Assembly: GCF_027531815.1 (NCBI RefSeq)
Contig: NZ_JAPZSK010000002.1
Location: forward strand, 434,001 to 498,000
Origin: Gemmatimonas sp.
Lineage (GTDB): Bacteria; Gemmatimonadota; Gemmatimonadetes; Gemmatimonadales; Gemmatimonadaceae
DNA: 64,000 nt
Direction of reading: 5' to 3'
This document shows, one piece after another, positions 43,765 through 51,298 of this stretch (its first letter is position 1; each line of letters begins with the position of its first letter). A program made the translations under genes and the position numbers. The notes under the pieces are model-generated. The model worked only from the letters and a program-made list of their open reading frames with translations. It did no database searches and was not told where the DNA came from.

Positions 43765-44841
43765 TCAGGCGATCAGATCGGCCGTGGCCTCGCCGGGTGA
43801 CCGCACACCGGCGAGGGCAAAGGCCAGATCCACCTCGTCGCGCAGCAGCGACAGCACGTGACGTGCTCCTTGCTCACCGTTGGTGGCCAGCCCCCAGAGC
43901 AGGGGACGCCCGAGCAGCACGGCGTGCGCCCCCAGGGCGAGCGCCTTGAGCACGTCGGTGCCGCGGCGAACCCCGCCATCCACCAGGAGCGTGCCGCGCC
44001 CCTGCATGCACTCGGCCACGTCGCGCAACGCGCGCGCGGTAGGCACGGCCGTGTCGAGCTGGCGGCCGCCATGGTTGGACACGATGACGCCGCGCGCCCC
44101 ATGCTCGAGTGCCAGGAGGGCATCATCGCCGCGTACGATGCCCTTCACGTAGATGGGCAGCTGCGTGATCGACTGCAGCCATTGCAGGTCGCGCCAGGCG
44201 ATGCCGGCATCCCAATGGTGCAGGATGAATTGGGCCAGCGCCGACGACATGTCCGCGGACGTCCCCAGGGTACTCCGCATGTCCACCCCAAGGTTGGGGG
44301 CGGGAAACTCGGGCGGAACGTGAAAGCCGTTGAGCAAGTCGCGCTCACGCCGACCGAGCATGGGCGTATCCACGGTGAGGACCAGCCCGGTGCACCCGGC
44401 ACGTTCGGCGCGCTGCACCAGCTCCATGGTGACGCCGCGATCACGATAGATGTACAGCTGGAACCAGAGCAGCCCCGTCGTGGCGGCCCGTACCGATTCG
44501 ATCGTGCAGTTCGACAGGGTGCTGAGGATCATCCCCGACCCCGCGGCCGCGCTGGCGCGCGCCGTGGCCACCTCGCCCTCGGCGCAGGCCATCTGCTGAA
44601 AGGCCATGGGCGCCACGATGACCGGCCATTCGAGACGGTGACCCTCGAGCTCCACCGACAGGTCGCGCCGGGAGACGTCGCGCAGCACGCGGTAGCGAAT
44701 GCGCAGGGCATCCCACGCCGTGCGCGACTCGCGCAGCAGGATCTCGTCGTTCGCGCCACCCGCGTAGTAGTCGTACACCATGCGCGGCAGCCGCAGGGCA
44801 GCTTCCGCCTCGTAGTCGTGCAGATTGACAGGCATCGGCAT
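43765..44841 (-). CDS. FMN-dependent alpha-hydroxy-acid oxidase/dehydrogenase
   Basis: The 358-residue TIM-barrel enzyme shows the family features: YDYYAGGANDEILLRESR near residue 25, MAFQQMACAEGEVATARASA, FQLYIYRDRG, the lysine-containing YVKGIVRGDD, and the catalytic ARGVIVSNHGGRQLD with His and Arg. Members oxidise glycolate, lactate or related hydroxy acids with FMN; the substrate is not fixed by the visible residues. ATG 44841 or 44835. It converges with the amidohydrolase gene, four bases between stops. Confidence 0.92.
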   Translation of the reverse strand: MPMPVNLHDYEAEAALRLPRMVYDYYAGGANDEILLRESRTAWDALRIRYRVLRDVSRRDLSVELEGHRLEWPVIVAPMAFQQMACAEGEVATARASAAAGSGMILSTLSNCTIESVRAATTGLLWFQLYIYRDRGVTMELVQRAERAGCTGLVLTVDTPMLGRRERDLLNGFHVPPEFPAPNLGVDMRSTLGTSADMSSALAQFILHHWDAGIAWRDLQWLQSITQLPIYVKGIVRGDDALLALEHGARGVIVSNHGGRQLDTAVPTARALRDVAECMQGRGTLLVDGGVRRGTDVLKALALGAHAVLLGRPLLWGLATNGEQGARHVLSLLRDEVDLAFALAGVRSPGEATADLIA

Positions 44842-44870
44842 ATTCTACGGGTCTCCCACTCACCTTGCCC

Positions 44871-45233
44871 GTGAACAGCCTCTCCTTCACGCGGATCCGC
44901 CAGCGCTACACCGACGACACGACCCTGGGCGGCACCGGCGCCGCCCCCGCGCTGGCGCGCGCGCTCGAGTTCATCGGCTGGCGCGCGGTACGCGAACCCA
45001 CGCCGGAAGAGCTGGCGGGGCATCTGGCACTGTTGCTGGATCATTGCGTGCATGAGCACCGCGATGTCATGGCGCTGACGGACGGCATCGCCATGGCGCT
45101 CCGCGACACGGGTCCGCTGCTCGATGGCGGTCTGCCGCCGGTCGAGGCGTACTATCCCGCCGCGGAAGCGCTGCTGCGGCGGTATCTGGCTGATGATGGC
45201 GTGGCACATCAGCCGGTCCCTTCGTTCCTGTAG
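44871..45233 (+). CDS. Hypothetical protein, 120 residues
   Basis: I do not recognise the family. The product (GTG 44871; an in-frame TTG lies at 44865) is helical: ALARALEFIGWRAVREPTPE, LAGHLALLLDHCVHEHRDVM and YYPAAEALLRRYLADDG. No signal, membrane segment or catalytic motif is seen. It is divergent from the hydroxy-acid oxidase gene with about 30 bases between starts and lies 75 bases upstream of the peptidase gene. Confidence 0.65.
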   Translation: MNSLSFTRIRQRYTDDTTLGGTGAAPALARALEFIGWRAVREPTPEELAGHLALLLDHCVHEHRDVMALTDGIAMALRDTGPLLDGGLPPVEAYYPAAEALLRRYLADDGVAHQPVPSFL

Positions 45234-45308
45234 CCCCGCAACGCCTCCCCGCCGTCGTCCCGCCGTTCACCGCTGGCAGACTCCCCCCTCACGCCGCAGG
45301 AGCTTCCC

Positions 45309-46769
45309 ATGGGTCGCCGTTCCGTCGTTCTGGTTACCGCTGTCGCCGCGCTGGGGGCCATGGGCCTTCCGCAACACGCCGGGGCGCAGCCCGCGTCTGC
45401 CGTGTATCGACCCGGGGCCCTCACGCCATTCCAGCAGATGACCCGCGAGATCTACAAGGAGCTGGTGGAGATCAACACGGGCGTGGAAACGGGGAACATC
45501 ACCACGGCGGCAAACGCCATGGCCACCCGCTTCCGGGCGGCGGGTGTTCCCGACGCGGACATCTTCGTGGGCGGGCCGCGTCCCGAGAAGCACAACGTGG
45601 TGGCGCGACTGCGCGGCAGCGGGCGCGGTGGCCCGCAGAAGCCGATTCTCCTCCTGGCCCACATCGACGTGGTGGAGGCGCTCAAGGCCGACTGGTCCCC
45701 CGAGTTCGATCCGTTCGTCTTCACCGAGAAGGACGGCTACTACTACGGGCGCGGCACGGCCGACGACAAGGCCATGGCCGCCATCTTCGTGGCGAACGTG
45801 TTCCGCATGAAGCGGGAAGGGTACGTGCCCGACCGCGACATCATCATTGCGCTCACCGCCGACGAGGAGAGTGGTCCCGCCAACGGCGTGGACTGGCTGC
45901 TCAAGAACCACCGGCCACTGGTGGACGCCGCGCTCGTCATCAACGAGGGGGGCGGTGGCACGCTGCGCAACGGGAAGCCGCTGTTCAACAGTGTGCAGGC
46001 CGCGGAGAAGGTCACGACCAACTTCACGTTGCGCGCGACCAACAAGGGCGGCCACTCCTCGGTGCCGCGCGACGACAACGCGATCACGCAGCTCGCCGAT
46101 GCGCTCGGCAAGGTCGGGCGCCACAAGTTCGCCGTGAAGCTCAATGACGTGACGAGGGCGTTCTTCTCGCAAACGGCGGCGCTCGAGGAGCCGGCGATGG
46201 GACGGGCCATGACGGCGCTGGTGAAGAACGTTGGCGACGCAGCGGCGGTGGCGGTGGTGACCGCCGATCCCCGCTACAACTCCATGCTGCGCACCACCTG
46301 CGTGGCCACGGAGCTCAAGGGTGGGCACGCCACCAACGCGCTGCCGCAGCTGGCCGAGGCCAACGTGAACTGCCGCATCTATCCGTCGGAGTCGGCGGAG
46401 TCGGTGCGGGCGGAGCTTGAGCGCGCGGTCGGCGATACGAACGTCAAGGTCATCATCCGCTCGCAGCGTCCCAGCACTCCGGCGTCGGCGCTGTTGCCGG
46501 AGGTGATGACCCCCGTGACCCGCATTACGGCGGAGCTGTGGGGCGCCATGCCCATCATCCCCACCATGAGCACGGGGGCTACCGACTCCCGGTTTTTTCG
46601 CGCCCTGGGGATTCCGGCGTTCGGGGTATCGGGGCTGTTCAGTGATCCCACCGTGGACGCGCGCGCACACGGGCGCGACGAACGCATGGCGGTGAAGAGC
46701 TTCTACGAGGGGCAGGAGTTTCTCTATCGCCTCACCAAGGCGCTCGCGAGCGCGCCGACGCGGCAGTAG
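45309..46769 (+). CDS. Exported M20-family metallopeptidase
   Basis: The 486-residue product has a signal peptide (RRSVVLVTAVAALGAMGLPQ) and an M20 catalytic domain: LLLAHIDVVEA (His118, Asp120), RGTADDKAMAA (bridging Asp near 153) and ALTADEESGP (Glu186/187), followed by the lid domain and the final metal His region AHGRDERMAV. The relatives are carboxypeptidase/acetylornithine-deacetylase-like dizinc enzymes acting on peptides or N-acyl amino acids. Upstream spacing suggests its own promoter. A 42-base direct repeat lies just downstream. Confidence 0.92.
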   Translation: MGRRSVVLVTAVAALGAMGLPQHAGAQPASAVYRPGALTPFQQMTREIYKELVEINTGVETGNITTAANAMATRFRAAGVPDADIFVGGPRPEKHNVVARLRGSGRGGPQKPILLLAHIDVVEALKADWSPEFDPFVFTEKDGYYYGRGTADDKAMAAIFVANVFRMKREGYVPDRDIIIALTADEESGPANGVDWLLKNHRPLVDAALVINEGGGGTLRNGKPLFNSVQAAEKVTTNFTLRATNKGGHSSVPRDDNAITQLADALGKVGRHKFAVKLNDVTRAFFSQTAALEEPAMGRAMTALVKNVGDAAAVAVVTADPRYNSMLRTTCVATELKGGHATNALPQLAEANVNCRIYPSESAESVRAELERAVGDTNVKVIIRSQRPSTPASALLPEVMTPVTRITAELWGAMPIIPTMSTGATDSRFFRALGIPAFGVSGLFSDPTVDARAHGRDERMAVKSFYEGQEFLYRLTKALASAPTRQ

Positions 46770-46780
46770 GCGCCCGCCCC

Positions 46781-46986
46781 AGCGCTCCCTTTCTCTGATT
46801 CTCCGGTGGTCCGTTCCCCTCCAACGCGCGTCATGCACGGCTGTGCTTGCGGCACGCGCCGCACCCGGCCGGCGGGGGACTGATCGTGGGAGAATCGGGG
46901 AACGGGAGATACTGGCGCAACGGTCAGGGTACGCCCGCGCTCCCAGCGCTCCCTTTCTCTGATTCTCCGGTGGTCCGTTCCCCTCC
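46781..46986. repeat. 42-bp direct repeat pair downstream of the M20 peptidase
   Basis: A 42-base sequence (starting agcgctccctttctctgatt) occurs at 46781-46822 and again, identically by eye, at 46945-46986, separated by 122 bases. The interval 46770-47033 holds no gene that I can support. The repeats could come from a local duplication or from a dispersed intergenic repeat. Confidence 0.8.
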
Positions 46987-47033
46987 CCAAACGTGTCACG
47001 CACTGCTGCGCGCGCGGGTACGCGGAGAGACGG

Positions 47034-47777
47034 TCAGTGCGTGAGCGCGTACACCAGATAGTTGGTGGCGAACTTGTATGCGTCGTTGCTGAGGTTCACA
47101 GCGTACCAGCCTTGCCCCGACCACTCCATGTAGTCGCCGATGTCGTTGTTGAAGTTCACGATCACCATGAGACGGCGCGACGGATCATTGCCTTCGAAGA
47201 TGCCATAGTACTCGGCCCTGGCTGAGCGCGCCGACGGATGATGCATGCCATCGAGCGTCCCGATGGTGAAGAAGGCGTTGAAGATGGGGTGCGTGCGGTC
47301 GAGGCGGATGAACTGGGCCTCGGGAAGCACTGCGCGCATTCCGCGTGCAAACACCTCCCACTGCCGCAGATAGAAGTCGTCGACGATGAGGAAGCCGCCT
47401 TTCTGCAGCCATGTCCGCAGTCCGGCGGCTTCCTGCTCGTCGGGGTACCAGTAGCCCGGCTCCGACAGGTAGGCGATGGGATGGTGCGACAGCAACGGGT
47501 CGTCCATGCGGTGCACGTTGCTGCCGGCCACGTGCGGGCGCATGGCGGTGAGATCCTGCACGATGGTCATGAAGTTGCGCTCCATGGCCGGGTAGTCGAA
47601 CGCCCAGCCATTGGGGCCGTACTCCGTGTAGCGCAGACGCACGAAGGTGAAGCGCCCATCGTAGGGCACGTTGGGCTCCACGAACGTGCGAAAGCGCTGC
47701 GACCATCCCAACGACGTGGTGCCCGCCAGCAGCAGGAGCCCCCCCAGCAGCCGGCGCGCATGGCGGGGAGCGCGCAT
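47034..47777 (-). CDS. DUF4159 domain protein, exported
   Basis: From ATG 47777 the 247-residue product has a signal peptide (ARRLLGGLLLLAGTTSLGWS) and a DUF4159 domain: FTFVRLRYTEYGPNGWAFDY, LSHHPIAYLSEPGYWYPDEQ, LQKGGFLIVDDFYLRQWEVF and a C-terminal VNFNNDIGDYMEWSGQ. DUF4159 has a class I glutamine-amidotransferase-like fold of unknown role and is common in Bacteroidetes-type and Gemmatimonas-type genomes. The start overlaps the stop of the thioesterase gene (TGATG), so it is probably translated with the flavin module upstream. Confidence 0.85.
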   Translation of the reverse strand: MRAPRHARRLLGGLLLLAGTTSLGWSQRFRTFVEPNVPYDGRFTFVRLRYTEYGPNGWAFDYPAMERNFMTIVQDLTAMRPHVAGSNVHRMDDPLLSHHPIAYLSEPGYWYPDEQEAAGLRTWLQKGGFLIVDDFYLRQWEVFARGMRAVLPEAQFIRLDRTHPIFNAFFTIGTLDGMHHPSARSARAEYYGIFEGNDPSRRLMVIVNFNNDIGDYMEWSGQGWYAVNLSNDAYKFATNYLVYALTH

Positions 47778-48214
47778 CAGCCCGGTAACCGGAGCAGCGT
47801 GTGCAGGGCGTCGCGCGTGGCAGCGGGAATGGGCGTGGGGCGCCGCGTGCTGCGGTCCACGTGGACATGGACGAAATGCCCCGTGGCACAGGCGAGTTGG
47901 TCGTCGTTGCGAAAGACTCCCAGCTCGTAGCGCACGCTCGACGTGCCCAGATGCGCCACGCGCAACCCCACGGTGATGCGGTCCGGGAAGGCGAGGGGAG
48001 CGTGGAAGCGACACTGCGTTTCGGCAACGAGCGCGATGGTCTCGCCCGCCACCACATCGAGCAGCTGGCGCTCGATGAGCCACCGATTCACCGCGGTGTC
48101 GAAGTAGCTGTAGTAGACGACGTTGTTGACGTGCCCGTAGGCGTCGTTGTCCATCCAGCGTGAATCGAGTGCGATGCACTCCGCGTACCCTGCACGCGTT
48201 TCCACTTGCGCCAT
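47777..48214 (-). CDS. Acyl-CoA thioesterase (4HBT hot-dog fold)
   Basis: The 145-residue protein has the 4-hydroxybenzoyl-CoA thioesterase signature SRWMDNDAYGHVNNVVYYSY, with the catalytic Asp and the HVNN helix start, and the usual strand pattern (AETQCRFHAPLAFPDRITVG, SVRYELGVFRNDD). It hydrolyses acyl-CoA thioesters; the chain length is unknown. ATG 48214 is needed to include the first strand, so the first 127 bases overlap the end of the NqrB/RnfD-like gene in another frame, which is unusual. Confidence 0.9.
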   Translation of the reverse strand: MAQVETRAGYAECIALDSRWMDNDAYGHVNNVVYYSYFDTAVNRWLIERQLLDVVAGETIALVAETQCRFHAPLAFPDRITVGLRVAHLGTSSVRYELGVFRNDDQLACATGHFVHVHVDRSTRRPTPIPAATRDALHTLLRLPG

Positions 48215-48966
48215 CCTTCCCAGAGATTGGCCACCAGCAACCCGCCCAGCAGGAAATACACCGCGCCCACCAGCATGAACAGGGCAAAGCCGGCCGCCGC
48301 CGCAATGATCCCGAACACCACCTGATCGGCGGCCTTGGGGGGCGAGGTGGGCGGATCGGTCAGCATGAAGCTGGCGAAGAAGAGCACCATGTGCACGTCA
48401 GGGGCCCGGTACAGCTCGGCCACGCGTGCGGCATCGCCAAGGAAGGCCACGGTGGTGCCCAGCGCGAAGTGCGCGCCGAGGTAGGCCAGGAGCAGCGGCA
48501 GCTTGTGCAGGCGCTGCGTCATGAAGAGGCCGGTGGCCACGGTGAGCAGCAGCCAGGGGGTGGCAAGCTCCGGGAGCGCGCCCCACCAACTCTGTCCGGT
48601 ATCGAAGACGTAGTAGCTGCTCACCAGCGCCGCCGCCGCCGGGTTGAGCACATTCGCCCGGCGCACGCGCAGGGCATGCTTGGCCACGATGCCCAGCACA
48701 CCCGTCGCGCCGGCAACGGTCCACGGGACATGGGGGCTGAGCACGAGCCCCACCAGCCAGCCGGTCAGCATGGCGCCGTCGGGCACACTCCAGTGTCCAT
48801 CGCGCCAGCGCAGCAGCGGGGTGTCGGTGATCGCCGCCGCCGTGATGGCCGCGAGCACCCCCGGCAGCACGAGCGACCAGCCGGCATGGTGCGCGGCCGG
48901 AACCGTGAGCAGCAGCAGAATGCCGGAAAAGAGCCCCTTGGGGGAGCGCAGCCAGCGGGCGGTCAT
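48088..48966 (-). CDS. NqrB/RnfD-like membrane electron-transfer subunit
   Basis: From ATG 48966 the 292-residue protein has about eight membrane helices and the NqrB/RnfD pattern: DGAMLTGWLVGLVLSPHVPW, the RRANVLNPAAAALV segment, and FMLTDPPTSPPKAADQV, the family's TDP-x-S/T-x-P motif. In Nqr and Rnf complexes this subunit carries FMN and quinone/riboflavin sites. The final 30 residues (a Thr/Ser-rich tail) are read across the thioesterase start, so the true end may be earlier if there is a frameshift. It lies directly after apbE (ATGA overlap), which fits a flavinylated protein. Confidence 0.85.
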   Translation of the reverse strand: MTARWLRSPKGLFSGILLLLTVPAAHHAGWSLVLPGVLAAITAAAITDTPLLRWRDGHWSVPDGAMLTGWLVGLVLSPHVPWTVAGATGVLGIVAKHALRVRRANVLNPAAAALVSSYYVFDTGQSWWGALPELATPWLLLTVATGLFMTQRLHKLPLLLAYLGAHFALGTTVAFLGDAARVAELYRAPDVHMVLFFASFMLTDPPTSPPKAADQVVFGIIAAAAGFALFMLVGAVYFLLGGLLVANLWEGWRKWKRVQGTRSASHSIHAGWTTTPTGTSTTSSTTATSTPR

Positions 48967-49907
48967 GCGGCGTCGGAACGGGTGAAGGTAGACGCGCCCC
49001 ACCCGTGCACCTCGTGGTGCGCACCCGCGGCGTCAAGGAAGTAGCCGTCCACCTGTTGCGCCCGGAGTAGTGCTGCACCGGCCTCTGCCCCCAGCACGAA
49101 CGCGGCGGTGGCCAGCGCGTCGGCTACCACGGCCGTCGGCGCAACCACCGTCACACTGCGTAACCCCACCGAAGGCGTTGGCGCCGTGGCGCGCGGGTCC
49201 AGCAGATGATGGCCGGCTGCCGTAGCGCGGGTGTAGTCGCCGCTGGTGCACAGCGCGTATTCCTGCGCCGCGACGTCCACCACGCACGCGGCTCCTTCCC
49301 CCTCTACGGGATGGCGCACCGCCGTGCGCCACGGCGTCCCCCGCGGATTGTGCCCTCGACAGTGCAGGTCACCGCCGGCCACGATGCACACGTTTGGCAC
49401 GTCGTGCAGTGATTGCGCCGCAAGGTCCAGGGCAAAGCCCTTGGCGATCCCTCCCAGGTCGAGCACCGTGTGCGGCGGCAGCGCAATCGTGCTTGCTGCC
49501 TCGTCGAGCACCGCCTCGCGCCAGGCCCCCGACAGGTGTGGAGCCGTCGCGTCGGGGGTGGGCCTCAGCGACACCTGGTGACCATCCTGCCACGACCGAT
49601 CGAAGCCGTGGTGGTGCAGGGCGCGGCCAAGTGTGGGGTCGAACGCCCCGTCGGTGGCCGCGGCCACCGCCCATGCCACGCGCAGGAGTGCGAAGAGCAG
49701 CGGCGACACCGGCTGCGGGCTTCTCTCACCACGGCAGAGCGCGCTCACCTCCGAATCCCCCAGGAAGCGTGAACAGTGTGCTTCCACCACCCGAAACCAC
49801 TCCACGGCTTGTGCGGCGCGAGTCGCGGCCTCGGGGATGGCTCCGACCAGCTGCACCGACACCGTCGTGCTCATCGCCGTGGTCACGAACTCCGTGGCTG
49901 CAGTCAC
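48963..49907 (-). CDS. apbE: FAD:protein FMN transferase (ApbE)
   Basis: The 314-residue protein has ApbE motifs: VEWFRVVEAHCSRFLGDSEV at the N-terminus, ATDGAFDPTLGRALHHHG, TVLDLGGIAKGFALDLAAQ, VCIVAGGDLHCRG and the metal-site TSGDYTRATAAGHHLLDPRA. The enzyme transfers FMN from FAD to a Thr or Ser of target proteins outside the cytoplasm. No clear lipobox or signal is seen from GTG 49907, which overlaps the stop of the FMN-binding gene (GTGA). Its position between a presumed substrate and the NqrB/RnfD-like gene is a strong contextual link. Confidence 0.94.
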   Translation of the reverse strand: MTAATEFVTTAMSTTVSVQLVGAIPEAATRAAQAVEWFRVVEAHCSRFLGDSEVSALCRGERSPQPVSPLLFALLRVAWAVAAATDGAFDPTLGRALHHHGFDRSWQDGHQVSLRPTPDATAPHLSGAWREAVLDEAASTIALPPHTVLDLGGIAKGFALDLAAQSLHDVPNVCIVAGGDLHCRGHNPRGTPWRTAVRHPVEGEGAACVVDVAAQEYALCTSGDYTRATAAGHHLLDPRATAPTPSVGLRSVTVVAPTAVVADALATAAFVLGAEAGAALLRAQQVDGYFLDAAGAHHEVHGWGASTFTRSDAA

Positions 49908-50734
49908 TGACGCGCGGCCTTCAGCGCTTCGACGACGGCGTAGTAGAACGCGTTGGCGCTCTCCGTTGCGCCGGACACGTTGTCCACCTCGGGGCTTTGG
50001 CGCTCCACCACCTGCGGCTGCAGATGCGCGATCCAGGAGCAGGAGTAGCGCGTGAGGCAGCGGCTGATGGCGGCCGCGGTGATGCGTCCCTTTTCGATGA
50101 TCACCGTGGCTTCCACGTCGCCGTGCCGTGAAGTGCCCCACCCGGAATAGGTCCCGTCCTTCAAGCTCACGGGTCCCGCCGGCTTGGCGGGGGTTGGGGT
50201 GGGGGCGGGGGTGGCGGTGGGGGTGGGGGTGGGCAGCGGCGTCGGTGTCGGCTCAACCGGGGGAGAGGGCGCTGCGAGCGTCGGGGCCGCAGCGGGCGCG
50301 GCAGTCGGTTCCGCTGGCGATGGCGCCACCGCCGATGGAGTCGCAGGTGTGGTGGGGGCGGCGAGCGTTCTCGCGGAGACGACTGTTGGCGTGTCGGCGC
50401 GCCGCTTCGGTGCCACAGCCTTCACGCGCTCTGACCCCAGCTCTGACCCCAGCTCTGACCCCAGCTCTGACCCCAGCTCTGACCCCAGCTCTGACCCCAG
50501 CTCTGACCCCTGCTCTGACCCCTGCTCTGACCCCTGCTCTGACCCCTGCTCTGACCCCAGCTCTGACCCCGGGACACTATCGGCGCTGGCGGGGGGACGC
50601 CGCATTGTGCTGCGGGCGGCCAACTCGGTCGCCGCCGCCTCGGTACGCACGTAGCCAGCCGCATAGGCAGCCAGCACGGCGGCCGTACTCACGGCGAGCA
50701 GCGGACCGGATGGCGAACTCGGCTTGGCAGGCAC
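49904..50734 (-). CDS. FMN-binding domain protein with tandem-repeat linker
   Basis: From GTG 50734 (alternative GTG 50788) the product is 276 residues: a membrane anchor at about 11-33 (LLAVSTAAVLAAYAAGYV), a linker made of twelve four-residue units GSEL/GSEQ (about residues 55-103) encoded by the 12-bp minisatellite, a long Ala/Pro/Thr region, and an FMN-binding domain (about 191-276: LKDGTYSGWGTSRHGDVEA through VDNVSGATESANAFYYAV). Thr257 in SGAT is the expected FMN attachment site, to be filled by the ApbE encoded next. It resembles RnfG/NqrC-type domains and probably acts in the periplasm. Confidence 0.87.
   Translation of the reverse strand: MPAKPSSPSGPLLAVSTAAVLAAYAAGYVRTEAAATELAARSTMRRPPASADSVPGSELGSEQGSEQGSEQGSEQGSELGSELGSELGSELGSELGSELGSERVKAVAPKRRADTPTVVSARTLAAPTTPATPSAVAPSPAEPTAAPAAAPTLAAPSPPVEPTPTPLPTPTPTATPAPTPTPAKPAGPVSLKDGTYSGWGTSRHGDVEATVIIEKGRITAAAISRCLTRYSCSWIAHLQPQVVERQSPEVDNVSGATESANAFYYAVVEALKAARQ
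50428..50571. repeat. 12-bp minisatellite, twelve copies, inside the FMN-binding gene
   Basis: Twelve tandem copies of gctctgacccca (four carry t for a in the last position) occupy exactly 144 bases. On the minus strand they encode the GSEL/GSEQ linker. The same unit occurs in non-coding DNA at 55896-56029. Confidence 0.95.
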
Positions 50735-51298
50735 GGGCGACGGGACGCGGCGAGGGGGAAGGCACCGACTGCATGGCGGGCGTACCACGACGCGTACGCT
50801 ATGGTGAAAGAGAACGTTGGTCGGCAGACCAGACGAGGGATACGACCAGTCCAACGCGCTGTTCAACGGCTGCACCGACCGGAATCCTTGAGTCCGGACC
50901 TGTGCACCAGCGGTACGCGCGGCCCCTGCTCCTGTGGAGCAGGGGCCGTTTGCGTTCGCACTGTTTCCGAAACAGTGTCGCGTGTACCGGCGCCCAACGC
51001 GACGCGAGCCTTCGGTTGACCCCAAACGCCGCTGCTGTGACCCGACAGGGCGCGTCTGCGGTTGCTAAAAGTGCGCCAATGTGGGACGAGTCGATGGCAA
51101 TCGCATCCGTCGCTTGATCTGCCAGTCGCGGCGCATACACTTCCGCTGGCGAACACTGCCGCATCGATGCGCGGGCGACACCTTACCGTGAACCGCTCGC
51201 CGTCGTGCCGGTCGCTGCAACCCGGCGTTCTCCCCCCTCCGAACGTCGGTCCCCCCTCCACCAATCCGTCGCCCTTGCGGGCGTCCGGAGGCGAATTC
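50735..51298. other. Divergent intergenic region upstream of susC-type and FMN-binding genes
   Basis: About 560 bases without a supportable gene. It should hold promoters for both directions. Two sharp inverted repeats are present: 50920-50948 (CGGCCCCTGCTCC/GGAGCAGGGGCCG, loop of three, followed by TT) and 50959-50977 (CACTGTTTC/GAAACAGTG with one central base). The first looks like a terminator stem with a poor U-tract, odd for a place where transcripts begin; the second looks like a protein-binding palindrome. Confidence 0.6.
50920..50948 (+). terminator. GC-rich hairpin, possible attenuator or terminator
   Basis: Perfect 13-base stem CGGCCCCTGCTCC/GGAGCAGGGGCCG with a three-base loop, followed by only TTTG when read on the plus strand. 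It lies 350 bases upstream of the SusC start, so it could be an attenuator in a long leader. Confidence 0.4.

Noticed and set aside
50428-50571. Possible CRISPR array
   Set aside because: The units are adjacent with no spacers, so this is a tandem repeat, not CRISPR. The same holds for the arrays at 13987, 37057 and 55910.
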